Assembly (NCBI GenBank): GCA_042091275.1
Contig: JBELHR010000001.1
Location: 62,001-126,000, forward strand
Length of the DNA: 64,000 bases
DNA from: JBELHR01 sp042091275
GTDB lineage: Bacteria; Bacteroidota; Bacteroidia; Flavobacteriales; Flavobacteriaceae
Direction of reading: 5' to 3'
Each line of letters starts with the position of its first letter. Position 1 is the stretch's first letter. This document shows positions 36,504 to 44,497 of this stretch, piece after piece. Both the position numbers and the translations under genes were made by a program. The notes under the pieces are model-generated. The model ran no database searches, was not told the origin of the DNA, and saw nothing but the letters and a program-made list of their open reading frames with translations.

Positions 36504-37553
36504 TTAGAGAATCAACATAGCATCTCCGTAAGAATAGAATCTATATTTTTCTTTTACCGCTTCCTCGTAAGCTCTCATGATAAAATCGTAACCAGCAAAA
36601 GCACCGGTCATCATCATCAAGGTAGATTTTGGAGTATGGAAATTAGTAATCATACTATTTGCAATACTAAATTTGTAAGGAGGGAAAATAAATTTATTGG
36701 TCCAACCGTCGTAAGGGTTTAGCTGACCATTAGAAGAAACTGAAGACTCTAATGCACGCATTACAGTAGTTCCAACTGCACAAACTCTGCGTTTGTTCCC
36801 AATTGCATCATTTACAGCAGTCGAAGCATTTTTCGGGATATAAATTTGCTCAGAATCCATTTTGTGTTTAGACAAGTCCTCTACTTCAACAGGGTTGAAT
36901 GTACCAAGTCCCACGTGAAGCGTCAACTCTGCAAAGTCAATTCCTTTAATCTCTAAACGCTTCATCAAATGCTTGGAAAAGTGTAATCCAGCTGTTGGAG
37001 CTGCAACCGCCCCCTCGTTTTTGGCATAGATTGTTTGATAACGTTCCTGATCAGAAGGTTCCACTTCTCTCTTAATATATTTTGGTATTGGAGTCTCTCC
37101 CAAGGAAGTCAACTTTGCACGAAAAGCTTCGTAAGAACCATCGTATAAAAAACGAAGTGTTCTACCTCTTGAAGTCGTGTTATCGATAACCTCAGCAACT
37201 AGACTTTCGTCCTCTCCAAAAAACAATTTATTTCCAATTCGAATTTTACGAGCAGGATCTACTAGAACATCCCATAAACGATTTTCCGCATTGAGTTCTC
37301 TCAAAAGAAAAACCTCGATACGAGCACCCGTTTTTTCTTTATTACCAAAAAGTCTTGCAGGGAAAACTTTGGTATCGTTTAAAACCATTAGATCACCATC
37401 GTCAAAATAGTTGATCAAATCTTTAAATTGTTTGTGTTCAATAGTCTGGTCTTTTCTATTTAAAACCATTAACCTCGATTCATCGCGTACTTCAGCTGGA
37501 TATTCCGCTAATAATTCGCTAGGAAGTTCAAAATCAAATGCAGATAATTTCAT
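36504..37553 (-). CDS. queA: QueA, S-adenosylmethionine:tRNA ribosyltransferase-isomerase
   Basis: Transfers and isomerises the ribosyl of SAM onto preQ1 in tRNA to form epoxyqueuosine. The 349-residue sequence has LPSELLAEYPAEVRDESRLMVL at the start, the AAPTAGLHFS block and LHVGLGTFNPVEVEDL, diagnostic of QueA. It begins 36 bases behind the aroA stop and has its own promoter in the end of aroA. Confidence 0.95.
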   Translation of the reverse strand: MKLSAFDFELPSELLAEYPAEVRDESRLMVLNRKDQTIEHKQFKDLINYFDDGDLMVLNDTKVFPARLFGNKEKTGARIEVFLLRELNAENRLWDVLVDPARKIRIGNKLFFGEDESLVAEVIDNTTSRGRTLRFLYDGSYEAFRAKLTSLGETPIPKYIKREVEPSDQERYQTIYAKNEGAVAAPTAGLHFSKHLMKRLEIKGIDFAELTLHVGLGTFNPVEVEDLSKHKMDSEQIYIPKNASTAVNDAIGNKRRVCAVGTTVMRALESSVSSNGQLNPYDGWTNKFIFPPYKFSIANSMITNFHTPKSTLMMMTGAFAGYDFIMRAYEEAVKEKYRFYSYGDAMLIL

Positions 37554-37571
37554 ATTTCAATATTAGAGCTG

Positions 37572-37603
37572 CAAATATACACTATTGGACTAGGCCTTGT
37601 CAA
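37572..37603 (-). promoter_or_regulatory. Promoter of queA
   Basis: On the minus strand TTG (37603-37601), a 21-base spacer and TATATTTG (37579-37572) match the Bacteroidota consensus. Transcription would start about 12 bases before the queA ATG. The -33 element lies within the 3' end of aroA. Confidence 0.65.
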
Positions 37604-38822
37604 GTGTTTGCCCATAATAATCCCAATCTTTCCAAAATTCAGGATAGGATTTGGAAACTACATCTGCGTCCAAGAGGGTCAATGGAACCTTTAAACACAG
37701 CGGAGCAAAAGCCATTGCCATTCGGTGATCCTGATAAGTCTCCACTTCTACGTTGGATTCTATATGTGTCGCTTTTTTCAGGTGAAGAGAATCCTCACTA
37801 ACCTCAATATCGGCACCAAACTTAGACAACTCGGCTTTTAAGGCCAATAGGCGATCTGTTTCTTTAATTTTTAAGGTATGAAGACCGTAAAGATCACAGG
37901 CAATACCCATACCAAAACAAGTCACCGCAATAGTCTGGGCAATATCAGGACATTTACTCAAATCGTAGGACACCGATTCCGGAAGTTCATACTCTACGTC
38001 TTTATTCAAAATTAAACGCGATTTTTCAAAAGAAGATCGCACACCAAAATCCTTATATATCTCAATCAAAGCACTGTCTCCTTGAAGGGAACCTAGCTTG
38101 TAAGAGCCCAATTCAATTCGAGAATCTTTGGAAAGTGCACACATACTAAAGTGATAGGAAGCAGAGCTCCAATCCGATTCCACCTCAAAATCGACAGCTG
38201 TCGAAGAGTTTTTTAAAGGAGCGACCTGAATATTATTTTGATCCAACCAGCTTTGCTCAATACCCAATTGACTCAAAAGATGTAAAGTCATGTTGATATA
38301 AGGAATGGAAGTTGGAGAAGATTTAAATACAATTTGTAAACCTTTAGGCATAAAAGCACCTATCAACAAAAGAGAACTGATATACTGACTAGAAACCGAA
38401 CCATCAATCTCGACAATACCTCCACTTAAATCTTTTCCATTTATCGATAGAGGCGGATATCCTTCTTGCTCTAGATAACTAATTTCAGCTCCGAGAGATC
38501 TCAGTGCATCTACCAAAATACCGATAGGACGTTCTTTCATCCTAGAGGACCCAGTCAAAATCGTTTCTCTACCTTGCTTTACCGCAAAGTAACTTGTCAA
38601 AAATCGCATTGCTGTTCCCGCATGACCGATATAAACTTCTTTCTCGGAAGAGGACAAAGCGGCTTTCATCAAATTAGAATCGTCTGAATTGCTACAATTC
38701 CCTATCGCAATACCTGGAAAAAGCTGCTGTAAAATTAATAATCTGTTGGACTCACTTTTGGAGCCTGTTATTTGAAAAGACTTCTCAAAAGAGTCTGAAA
38801 TTTGCTTTAAAAATTTGTTCAA
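37590..38822 (-). CDS. aroA: AroA, 5-enolpyruvylshikimate-3-phosphate synthase
   Basis: Sixth step of the shikimate pathway. The protein has the substrate Lys in ITGSKSESNR, AGTAMRF (for the GNAGTAMR motif, here GHAGTAMRF), SSRMKERPI, SSQYISSLLL and ETDRLLALKAEL; about 410 residues is slightly short of the E. coli enzyme. The frame extends to TTG 38849, but a TTG at 38822, one base after the stop of the upstream gene, gives the pattern seen at other junctions in this window and a sensible N-terminus; no ATG is available. Exact start uncertain. Confidence 0.88.
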   Translation of the reverse strand: MNKFLKQISDSFEKSFQITGSKSESNRLLILQQLFPGIAIGNCSNSDDSNLMKAALSSSEKEVYIGHAGTAMRFLTSYFAVKQGRETILTGSSRMKERPIGILVDALRSLGAEISYLEQEGYPPLSINGKDLSGGIVEIDGSVSSQYISSLLLIGAFMPKGLQIVFKSSPTSIPYINMTLHLLSQLGIEQSWLDQNNIQVAPLKNSSTAVDFEVESDWSSASYHFSMCALSKDSRIELGSYKLGSLQGDSALIEIYKDFGVRSSFEKSRLILNKDVEYELPESVSYDLSKCPDIAQTIAVTCFGMGIACDLYGLHTLKIKETDRLLALKAELSKFGADIEVSEDSLHLKKATHIESNVEVETYQDHRMAMAFAPLCLKVPLTLLDADVVSKSYPEFWKDWDYYGQTLDKA

Positions 38823-38823
38823 T

Positions 38824-39048
38824 TTACTTTGATTTTCGAAGTGAAACAATAATACCGTAGCCTAGCGAGAAAAGGAGTTTAACACCAAAAAAGCGAACCC
38901 ATTTACCATCCGAGAAATTTTGTGCGTCAACCGTCTCCCATTCCCCACTAAAGACAGCGGAACCACTCTCAAAAAGCAAAGCCAACACAACCAGAGTAGG
39001 AAAAATAAACGCAAAAATCTTTAGGGCGTTTTTAATACGTAAGTCCAT
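38824..39048 (-). CDS. Small membrane protein of unknown function, 74 residues
   Basis: MDLRIKNALKIFAF begins a short basic N-terminus, followed by two hydrophobic segments (about 9-27 and 52-68) separated by a polar loop with acidic and Trp residues (SGEWETVDAQNFSDGKWVRFFG). No family recognised. It is tightly packed between the MazG-like gene (6 bases upstream) and aroA (about 1 base downstream if the TTG start is right). Confidence 0.6.
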   Translation of the reverse strand: MDLRIKNALKIFAFIFPTLVVLALLFESGSAVFSGEWETVDAQNFSDGKWVRFFGVKLLFSLGYGIIVSLRKSK

Positions 39049-39054
39049 CTAATT

Positions 39055-39381
39055 TTATTTCAATTTTGAATTATTGTGATGTCTATCGTGATCTCTTTTT
39101 GTCTTGAGATCCAATTTTTTATCAAAGGCACTTTGCAGATCAATACCAGTTTGATTTGCCAGACACAATACCACAAAAACTACATCAGCAAGTTCCTCGC
39201 CCAAATCTTTATCTTTGTCGGACTCCTTTTCGCTTTGCTCTCCGTAACGCCTCGCTATTATCCTGGCCACTTCACCGACCTCTTCGGTCAATTGCGCCAT
39301 ATTTGTCAGTTCATTGAAATAGCGAACTCCGTGATTTTCTATCCATTCATTAACCGCCTCTTGAGCACCTCTTAAATCCAT
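39055..39381 (-). CDS. MazG-like nucleotide pyrophosphohydrolase
   Basis: A 108-residue all-alpha NTP pyrophosphohydrolase of the MazG/RS21-C6 superfamily. The Mg-binding acidic motifs are visible as LTEEVGEVARI (EExxE) and EELADVVFV (ExxD). Such proteins hydrolyse non-canonical or excess (d)NTPs. It starts two bases after the aat stop and precedes the small membrane protein, so it sits in the aat-aroA operon. Confidence 0.85.
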   Translation of the reverse strand: MDLRGAQEAVNEWIENHGVRYFNELTNMAQLTEEVGEVARIIARRYGEQSEKESDKDKDLGEELADVVFVVLCLANQTGIDLQSAFDKKLDLKTKRDHDRHHNNSKLK

Positions 39382-39383
39382 TC

Positions 39384-40019
39384 TTATTTTTTTAAATAAC
39401 TTAAAAATTCATCTCTACTAATCTCTTCTGCACCTAAACTAGCTAAATGGGAATTATAGACCTGACAATCGATTAGTTTAAAACCCTTGTCTCTATAAAA
39501 TTCCACCATTTCTATAAAGGCTAATTTGGAAGTATTGTCTTCCAAAGAAAACATACTCTCACCGCAAAAAACACCATCTAATTCAACGCCGTAAAGCCCT
39601 CCAACTAACTCCTCGCCTTTCCAAACCTCGAAACTTTTGGCATATCCCGCCCGGTGAAGTTGTATATAGGACATCAACATTTCGGTTGTAATCCATGTAT
39701 CGTCTTGATCTTTTCTGTCGACAGTCTTACAACTGAGAACCACTTTGTCAAAGGCTGAGTTTTGAGTAATTCTATACGGTGAACTCCTGCGGAGCTTACG
39801 CATAGATTTACTGATTTTTAGATGTTCCGGGAAGAGTACCATCCTTGGATTGGGACAATACCAAACAATGGGTTCCCCTTCGTTAAACCACGGAAAAACT
39901 CCCATGCGATAAGCCTGTATCAAACGAGAAACGCTCAAGTCTCCACCAATCGCTAAAACACCGTGATCTCCTGCACTTTCTGCAGGCGGAAAATACAAGT
40001 CTTTGCCTAAGAAATACAT
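39384..40019 (-). CDS. aat: Aat, leucyl/phenylalanyl-tRNA-protein transferase
   Basis: Adds Leu or Phe to N-terminal Lys/Arg of proteins, marking them for ClpS/ClpAP in the N-end rule. The signature FPPAESAG...GVLAIGGDL, the YRMGVFPWF and CPNPRMVLFP blocks and LGGLYGVELDGVFCGESMF are characteristic; 211 residues is usual. The ATG lies only 4 bases behind a TATATTTG box (40031-40024), so its own transcript, if this box is used, would be nearly leaderless. Confidence 0.94.
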   Translation of the reverse strand: MYFLGKDLYFPPAESAGDHGVLAIGGDLSVSRLIQAYRMGVFPWFNEGEPIVWYCPNPRMVLFPEHLKISKSMRKLRRSSPYRITQNSAFDKVVLSCKTVDRKDQDDTWITTEMLMSYIQLHRAGYAKSFEVWKGEELVGGLYGVELDGVFCGESMFSLEDNTSKLAFIEMVEFYRDKGFKLIDCQVYNSHLASLGAEEISRDEFLSYLKK

Positions 40020-40038
40020 AGCTCAAATATAAGTACAA

Positions 40039-40070
40039 AAAAAAAGAAAAGCATTAGCTTTTCTTTTTTT
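40039..40070. terminator. Terminator after the greA-HIT-flavin reductase-DUF3127 operon
   Basis: A-rich AAAGAAAAGC arm to 40052 pairs with GCTTTTCTTT from 40057, with a 4-base ATTA loop; T-tracts flank on both strands. It separates the DUF3127 gene (upstream, minus) from aat. Confidence 0.85.
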
Positions 40071-40090
40071 AATCTGTCTAATATTTTTTT

Positions 40091-40456
40091 CTAGAAAGGA
40101 AGATCTCCGTCATCACCCCCGTCAAAACTCGCAGCAGGTGCAGCGTTCATAGGCGCAGGTGCAGCAGCTGAAGCAGCAGCTTGGTTCGCTTCGATTCTCC
40201 ATCCTTGAATAGAGTTAAAATATTTTGTTTCTCCTTGAGGATTCACCCATTCGCGACCTCTTAGGTTGATAGAAATCAAAACGTCTTGTCCTAGACTGTA
40301 ACTATTTAACAAATCACATTTATCTTGAATAAACTCGATTAAAATAGACTGCGGATATTGCTCGTCTGTTGTAACGACTAATTCTCTCTTTCTAAAACCA
40401 TTTGACCCAAAAGTTTGCGTCTCTCCAATTAACTTGATCTTTCCTGTAACTTGCAT
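40091..40456 (-). CDS. DUF3127 protein with an SSB-like OB fold and acidic tail
   Basis: A 121-residue protein. An N-terminal part of about 90 residues (MQVTGKIKLIGETQTFGSNGF, RKRELVVTT, then IEFIQDKCDLL) looks like an OB fold, followed by an Ala/Pro linker and a C-terminal tip DDGDLPF. That tip closely resembles the DDDIPF peptide by which SSB recruits partner proteins. To my knowledge DUF3127 is unassigned but SSB-like; it might act in DNA metabolism. It follows the flavin reductase in the same operon, 12 bases away. Confidence 0.8.
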   Translation of the reverse strand: MQVTGKIKLIGETQTFGSNGFRKRELVVTTDEQYPQSILIEFIQDKCDLLNSYSLGQDVLISINLRGREWVNPQGETKYFNSIQGWRIEANQAAASAAAPAPMNAAPAASFDGGDDGDLPF

Positions 40457-40468
40457 AATATAATTTTC

Positions 40469-41326
40469 TTATTGAAGCAATACACACCAGGCGTTATTTG
40501 CCTCGTTTCTCGCTATTAGTTCAAGTACAAATTTATGTTTTTTATCTGAATCTGAAGACTTAAATTCTGGATTGTCTCCAATAAACTTATCAACAATATC
40601 TGTTGTCGGTTTTTTATCAATACCCGCCAAAACTGCGAGATCATTTTTACTCAAAATACTAGAAGTCAGCACTTCCTCTGGCAATTGATCAAAACCAATT
40701 CCCACATGAGTCAGTGGTTTTGGTATTTGAAAAGTACCCTCCAAAGCTCTTGAATACAGAGGCCCACCCATCCTAGCTACTACATCTAACTTCAAAGGAT
40801 CTATCAGACCTTTTTCATTTAAAATAGATTCTCTAACATGAAGTTTAACGACCTCAGCAATAATTAGATTACCCGCACCACCTTCCTTACCAAGGGCCTG
40901 TATTTCCGTTATTTTACATTCAAATTGAACTGGAGATTCAGCAACTCTCAAAGGCTTGATCTCATCTGAATCCAAAGGCGTAAAACCAGCCTTGACAAAT
41001 TCATCCACCTCAGAATCAAAATCACTTGAGGCCAAGGACATTTGCTGAACCATATCGAAATCGACAATATTAATCACCGCTTCTTTAGTGTCTTGACAAT
41101 TCACCAAAGTATCCTTAATAGTATTATCTCGAACCCTTCTAGCAGGAGAAAAGATCATTATCGGTGGATTTGCCGAAAAAACATTAAAAAAAGAAAATGG
41201 CGCTAAGTTTGGCACACCATTCTTACTTGTGGTAGATATAAATCCAATTGGTCTTGGAGAGACAGCACTCAATAAATATTGATGTAATTCCTTGGTTGGA
41301 ATGGATTTAGGGTCAATTGATTTCAT
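40469..41326 (-). CDS. Flavin reductase-like domain protein
   Basis: Probable FMN-binding split-barrel flavin reductase. The segments SAVSPRPIGFIST, APFSFFNVFSANPP and KDTLVNCQDTKEAVINI are characteristic of the family found as DIM6/NTAB-type proteins. The frame is open from TTG 41344, but that codon lies in a promoter -7 box; ATG 41326 gives the usual MKSIDPKSIPTKELH start (285 residues). Substrate partner unknown. Confidence 0.85.
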   Translation of the reverse strand: MKSIDPKSIPTKELHQYLLSAVSPRPIGFISTTSKNGVPNLAPFSFFNVFSANPPIMIFSPARRVRDNTIKDTLVNCQDTKEAVINIVDFDMVQQMSLASSDFDSEVDEFVKAGFTPLDSDEIKPLRVAESPVQFECKITEIQALGKEGGAGNLIIAEVVKLHVRESILNEKGLIDPLKLDVVARMGGPLYSRALEGTFQIPKPLTHVGIGFDQLPEEVLTSSILSKNDLAVLAGIDKKPTTDIVDKFIGDNPEFKSSDSDKKHKFVLELIARNEANNAWCVLLQ

Positions 41327-41341
41327 GTAAATAGTTTTGCC

Positions 41342-41375
41342 CAAAAATACATTATTAATCCTATTTTCTAATCAA
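41342..41375 (-). promoter_or_regulatory. Candidate internal promoter before the flavin reductase gene
   Basis: On the minus strand TTG (41375-41373), 23-base spacer and TATTTTTG (41349-41342) fit the consensus at the long limit of spacing. Transcription would start about 9 bases before the ATG at 41326, in the 55-base gap after the HIT gene. Confidence 0.45.
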
Positions 41376-41381
41376 AAGAAA

Positions 41382-41780
41382 CTAGCTATTCTCGAAAGAC
41401 TCTCGAATTTTTTTAGCAGTGGACTCAAACTCTTGGGGACTCATCTCAATCGAATTTCCAAAATTGATAGAACCCATGTTTTCTAGTGGTATCAGGTGAA
41501 CGTGACAGTGCGGAACCTCGAGACCAATAACAGAAAGTCCAACTCTGTTGCAAGGAATGACACGTTCTATAGCCATTGCTAACTTCCTCGAAAACGCCAT
41601 CAAATCCATATATTCCTTTTCTTCCAAGTCAAATATTCGGTCGACCTCGCGCTTCGGAACCACCAAAGTATGTCCTACAGAATTTGGATTGATATCGAGA
41701 AAAGCAAAAAAAGCATCATTCTCTGCAACGCAATAAGACGGTATCTCTCCTTTTATGATTTTTGTAAATATCGAAGCCAT
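41382..41780 (-). CDS. HIT-family nucleotide-binding protein
   Basis: Histidine-triad hydrolase/transferase acting on nucleotides such as adenosine 5'-phosphoramidates or Ap4A. The 132-residue sequence starts MASIFTKIIKGEIP, and the active site HCHVHLIP is near residue 95-102. An extended frame from TTG 41798 would add six residues overlapping greA and is not needed, since ATG 41780 is one base after the greA stop. Confidence 0.9.
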   Translation of the reverse strand: MASIFTKIIKGEIPSYCVAENDAFFAFLDINPNSVGHTLVVPKREVDRIFDLEEKEYMDLMAFSRKLAMAIERVIPCNRVGLSVIGLEVPHCHVHLIPLENMGSINFGNSIEMSPQEFESTAKKIRESFENS

Positions 41781-41781
41781 T

Positions 41782-42255
41782 TTAACGAGAAATCTCAATA
41801 ATTTCGAAACTCATCACCCCATTTGGCACTTGAATATCTGCAACCTCACCTTCCTTTTTACCCAAGAGACCTTTTCCTATTGGAGAATTGACAGAAATTT
41901 TTCCATTGCGAACATCTGTTTCAGAGTCGGCAACCAAAGTATAAGTCATTGTCATTCCGTTTTTTACATTTTTGATCTTGGCTACAGAATGAATCAAAAT
42001 CTTGGACGTATCCAATTGAGATTCATCTAAAATACGAGCATTAGATACTACTTGCTTTAATTTGGCAATTTTAAACTCTAAAAGAGACTGCTCTTCCTTA
42101 GCCGCGTGATATTCTGCATTTTCACTCAAATCCCCTTTATCTCTTGCATCGGCAATTTCTTGAGAAACTCTAGGTCGCTCAATATTTTCTAGTTGTTCTA
42201 ATTCTTCCTTTAATTTTTGGAATCCCTCTTCCGAGTAATATGACACATCTCCCAT
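41782..42255 (-). CDS. greA: GreA transcript-cleavage elongation factor
   Basis: Rescues backtracked RNA polymerase by inducing RNA cleavage. The N-terminal coiled coil carries the acidic tip DKGDLSENAEYHAAKEEQ, whose Asp and Glu position Mg2+ in the polymerase active site, and the C-terminal FKBP-like domain is complete in 157 residues. First gene of an operon greA-HIT(-flavin reductase-DUF3127), with a good promoter and a leader hairpin. Confidence 0.95.
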   Translation of the reverse strand: MGDVSYYSEEGFQKLKEELEQLENIERPRVSQEIADARDKGDLSENAEYHAAKEEQSLLEFKIAKLKQVVSNARILDESQLDTSKILIHSVAKIKNVKNGMTMTYTLVADSETDVRNGKISVNSPIGKGLLGKKEGEVADIQVPNGVMSFEIIEISR

Positions 42256-42283
42256 AACATCATCTTTTATTTAATACAAAAGC

Positions 42284-42305
42284 CTCACTTATTCAGACAA
42301 GTGAG
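42284..42305 (-). promoter_or_regulatory. Stem-loop at the 5' end of the greA transcript
   Basis: CTCACTT (42284-42290) and AAGTGAG (42299-42305) form a 7-bp stem with an 8-base loop. With the promoter below, transcription should begin at about 42306, so the stem-loop would be at the very 5' end of the mRNA. Behind it on the minus strand follows GCTTTTG, a weak U-tract. It could protect the 5' end or act as a leaky terminator. Confidence 0.55.
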
Positions 42306-42312
42306 ACATCCT

Positions 42313-42341
42313 CAAATGTACAAAATTATTGTAAATTGCAA
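42313..42341 (-). promoter_or_regulatory. Promoter of greA
   Basis: TTG (42341-42339), an 18-base spacer and TACATTTG (42320-42313) match TTG-N17-23-TAnnTTTG. A second overlapping TAATTTTG at 42328-42321 lacks a partner at proper spacing. Confidence 0.65.
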
Positions 42342-42360
42342 ACTATTGATAAATCCTCTT

Positions 42361-42801
42361 ATGAAAAGATTAGTTCAGAGCTTTTTCTTAATTCTCGCAT
42401 TTTTATCGCAGTCCTGCAGTTCGACAGAACCACCAAATCTTCTTCCTTTTGTCCCTGTTAATATTGACATTAATTTGGACCTCCCTCAATACCAAGACTT
42501 GCTTATACCTGGTGGAGTAGTTTATATACAAAACGAGGGTATTAGAGGAATTTATATCTACAACTTAAACAATACTATTTTTAAAGCCTATGATGCGGCT
42601 TGCCCTGCTATTGACCCCTTTCCCGAACAGGCTTGTGGAAAAATGAGTCTTGAAGATGGAATATCTTTATACTGTAGCTGCGACGAAGTCTATTACTCTT
42701 TGCTGGATGGAAGCCCTCAAGGAGGAGACAGCCTCTATTTTGCAAAAGAATATCAGGTAATCTCGTCGGGAGGAAACAACCTCAAAGTCAAAAACTTTTA
42801 A
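42361..42801 (+). CDS. Rieske-like lipoprotein without canonical histidine ligands
   Basis: A 146-residue lipoprotein. The signal peptide MKRLVQSFFLILAFLSQSC ends in a lipobox with C19. The remainder resembles the small Rieske-type proteins common in Bacteroidota: GGVVYIQNEG, IYIYNL, then YDAACP...EQACGKM and GISLYCSCDEVYYSLLDGSP. A Rieske centre needs CxH and CxxH; here both histidines are absent and four cysteines remain (in ACP, ACG and CSC), so it either binds another metal or has lost it. The longer frame from 42301 lacks a signal sequence at its N-terminus, so ATG 42361 is chosen. Confidence 0.7.
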   Translation: MKRLVQSFFLILAFLSQSCSSTEPPNLLPFVPVNIDINLDLPQYQDLLIPGGVVYIQNEGIRGIYIYNLNNTIFKAYDAACPAIDPFPEQACGKMSLEDGISLYCSCDEVYYSLLDGSPQGGDSLYFAKEYQVISSGGNNLKVKNF

Positions 42802-42829
42802 AAGCGAGGCTCGGTTTGAAAGTATATCT

Positions 42830-42837
42830 TATTTTTG
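42830..42837 (+). promoter_or_regulatory. -7 box of the purK-purE-peptidase operon
   Basis: TATTTTTG matches TAnnTTTG and lies 20 bases before the purK ATG. The TTG at 42816-42818 is too near (11 bases) to count as the -33 element. Confidence 0.5.
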
Positions 42838-42857
42838 TAGCAAACTAGAAGTATCAA

Positions 42858-44009
42858 ATGAAAACATATTTTTCTTCCCCGTTTAAATTAGGCGTTCTAG
42901 GCGGTGGTCAACTCGGCAGAATGCTGCTTCGAGAAAGTATTAAATTCGATGTTCAAACCTATATTTTAGATCCGAGTAGCGATGCTCCATGTCGAGATTA
43001 TTGCAACCACTTTGTACAGGGAGATCTTATGGATTTTGATACGGTTTACAATTTTGGTAAACAAGTAGACGTGTTGACAATCGAGATAGAACACGTAAAC
43101 ATAGATGCTCTAGAAAAACTCGCGGACGAAGGACTTAAAGTGTATCCGCAGCCGGAGGTTTTAAGGGTGATTCAAGACAAGGGTTTACAAAAAGATTTTT
43201 ATGCTAAAAACAATTTAGCGACAGCACCCTATCAAAGATTCTCGTCAAAATCTGAGTTTCAAACAATTTCAAAAAACAAAGAATTTCCATTTATTTGGAA
43301 GGCAGGTCAGTTTGGCTACGACGGTCAAGGGGTAAAAGTTATCCGAAATCAAAAAGATATCGACTCTATGCCAGATGTCAGCGGAATATTGGAAGATATG
43401 ATTCCTTTTAAAAACGAACTTGCAGTTATCGTTGCACGAAATGCCAAAGGGGAAGTAGCCTATTATCCCGTGGTAGAGATGGAGTTCCATCCAGAAGCTA
43501 ATCAGGTAGAATATGTGATTTGTCCAGCAAGAATCGATCAAAACGTAGCAGAAAAGGCAATTGCGTTGGCATTAAAAACAGCAAAGACTTTTAATCACGT
43601 CGGTCTACTAGCTGTGGAAATGTTTCAAACAGAGGACGACGAACTGCTAATAAATGAAGTGGCACCGAGAACTCACAATAGTGGACATCAAAGTATTGAA
43701 GGGTCCTATACAAGTCAATTTGAACAACATTTGAGAGCGGTATTGGATTTGCCACTTGGAAGTGGAAAAAGCAAATGTCCTTCAGTTATGGTAAATCTTG
43801 TCGGAGCAGAGGGATACAAAGGCCCTGTAATTTATGACGGCCTAGATGAGATTCTGGCTATCGAAGGAGTTACCCCTCATATCTACGGAAAAAAAGAAAT
43901 GAAACCGTTTCGCAAAATGGGACATGTTACTGTAATCGCAGATGACATTGAAAGTGCTCGTAAAAAAGCGGAAATTGTTAAAAATAAAATTAAGGTAATA
44001 AGTAAATAA
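42858..44009 (+). CDS. purK: PurK, N5-carboxyaminoimidazole ribonucleotide synthase
   Basis: ATP-grasp enzyme that makes N5-CAIR from AIR, bicarbonate and ATP in purine synthesis. The 383 residues show the N-terminal GVLGGGQLGRML loop, the EIEHVN segment, WKAGQFGYDGQGV and the metal-binding NEVAPRTHNSGH motif. The stop is one base before purE, whose product uses N5-CAIR directly. Confidence 0.95.
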   Translation: MKTYFSSPFKLGVLGGGQLGRMLLRESIKFDVQTYILDPSSDAPCRDYCNHFVQGDLMDFDTVYNFGKQVDVLTIEIEHVNIDALEKLADEGLKVYPQPEVLRVIQDKGLQKDFYAKNNLATAPYQRFSSKSEFQTISKNKEFPFIWKAGQFGYDGQGVKVIRNQKDIDSMPDVSGILEDMIPFKNELAVIVARNAKGEVAYYPVVEMEFHPEANQVEYVICPARIDQNVAEKAIALALKTAKTFNHVGLLAVEMFQTEDDELLINEVAPRTHNSGHQSIEGSYTSQFEQHLRAVLDLPLGSGKSKCPSVMVNLVGAEGYKGPVIYDGLDEILAIEGVTPHIYGKKEMKPFRKMGHVTVIADDIESARKKAEIVKNKIKVISK

Positions 44010-44010
44010 A

Positions 44011-44496
44011 ATGGTTGAAGTAGGAATTATAATGGGATCCGATTCGGACTTAAGAGTCATGAATCAAGCAGTGGAAGTACTCCGCGAACTAGAAATAGAC
44101 TTTGAGGTAGATATCGTATCCGCCCATAGAACCCCTGAAAAACTGTTTAGTTATTCAAAAGAAGCTCACAAAAGAGGTCTTAAAGTAATAATTGCGGGAG
44201 CAGGTGGTGCCGCTCATCTTCCGGGAATGGTCGCTTCTATGAGTCCACTTCCTGTAATTGGAGTTCCCGTAAAATCCTCTAATTCTATAGATGGTTGGGA
44301 TTCTGTCCTTTCCATTCTTCAAATGCCAGGCGGGGTTCCTGTAGCAACCGTAGCCTTGGACGGAGCAAAAAACGCAGGTATTTTGGCTGCACAAATAATC
44401 GCCAGCTCAAATCCTAAAGTTTTAGATCGCGTTATCGCCTACAAGGAAAACCTCAAACAAAAAGTAATCAAAGCAGCAGAAAATCTCAAAAAATAA
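44011..44496 (+). CDS. purE: PurE, N5-CAIR mutase
   Basis: Class I mutase of 161 residues that converts N5-CAIR to CAIR. GSDSDL (9-14), the catalytic H39 in SAHRTP and the GGAAHLPGM loop are present. Co-expressed with purK, which is needed only with class I PurE. It is followed one base later by the M3 peptidase. Confidence 0.96.
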   Translation: MVEVGIIMGSDSDLRVMNQAVEVLRELEIDFEVDIVSAHRTPEKLFSYSKEAHKRGLKVIIAGAGGAAHLPGMVASMSPLPVIGVPVKSSNSIDGWDSVLSILQMPGGVPVATVALDGAKNAGILAAQIIASSNPKVLDRVIAYKENLKQKVIKAAENLKK

Positions 44497-44497
44497 A

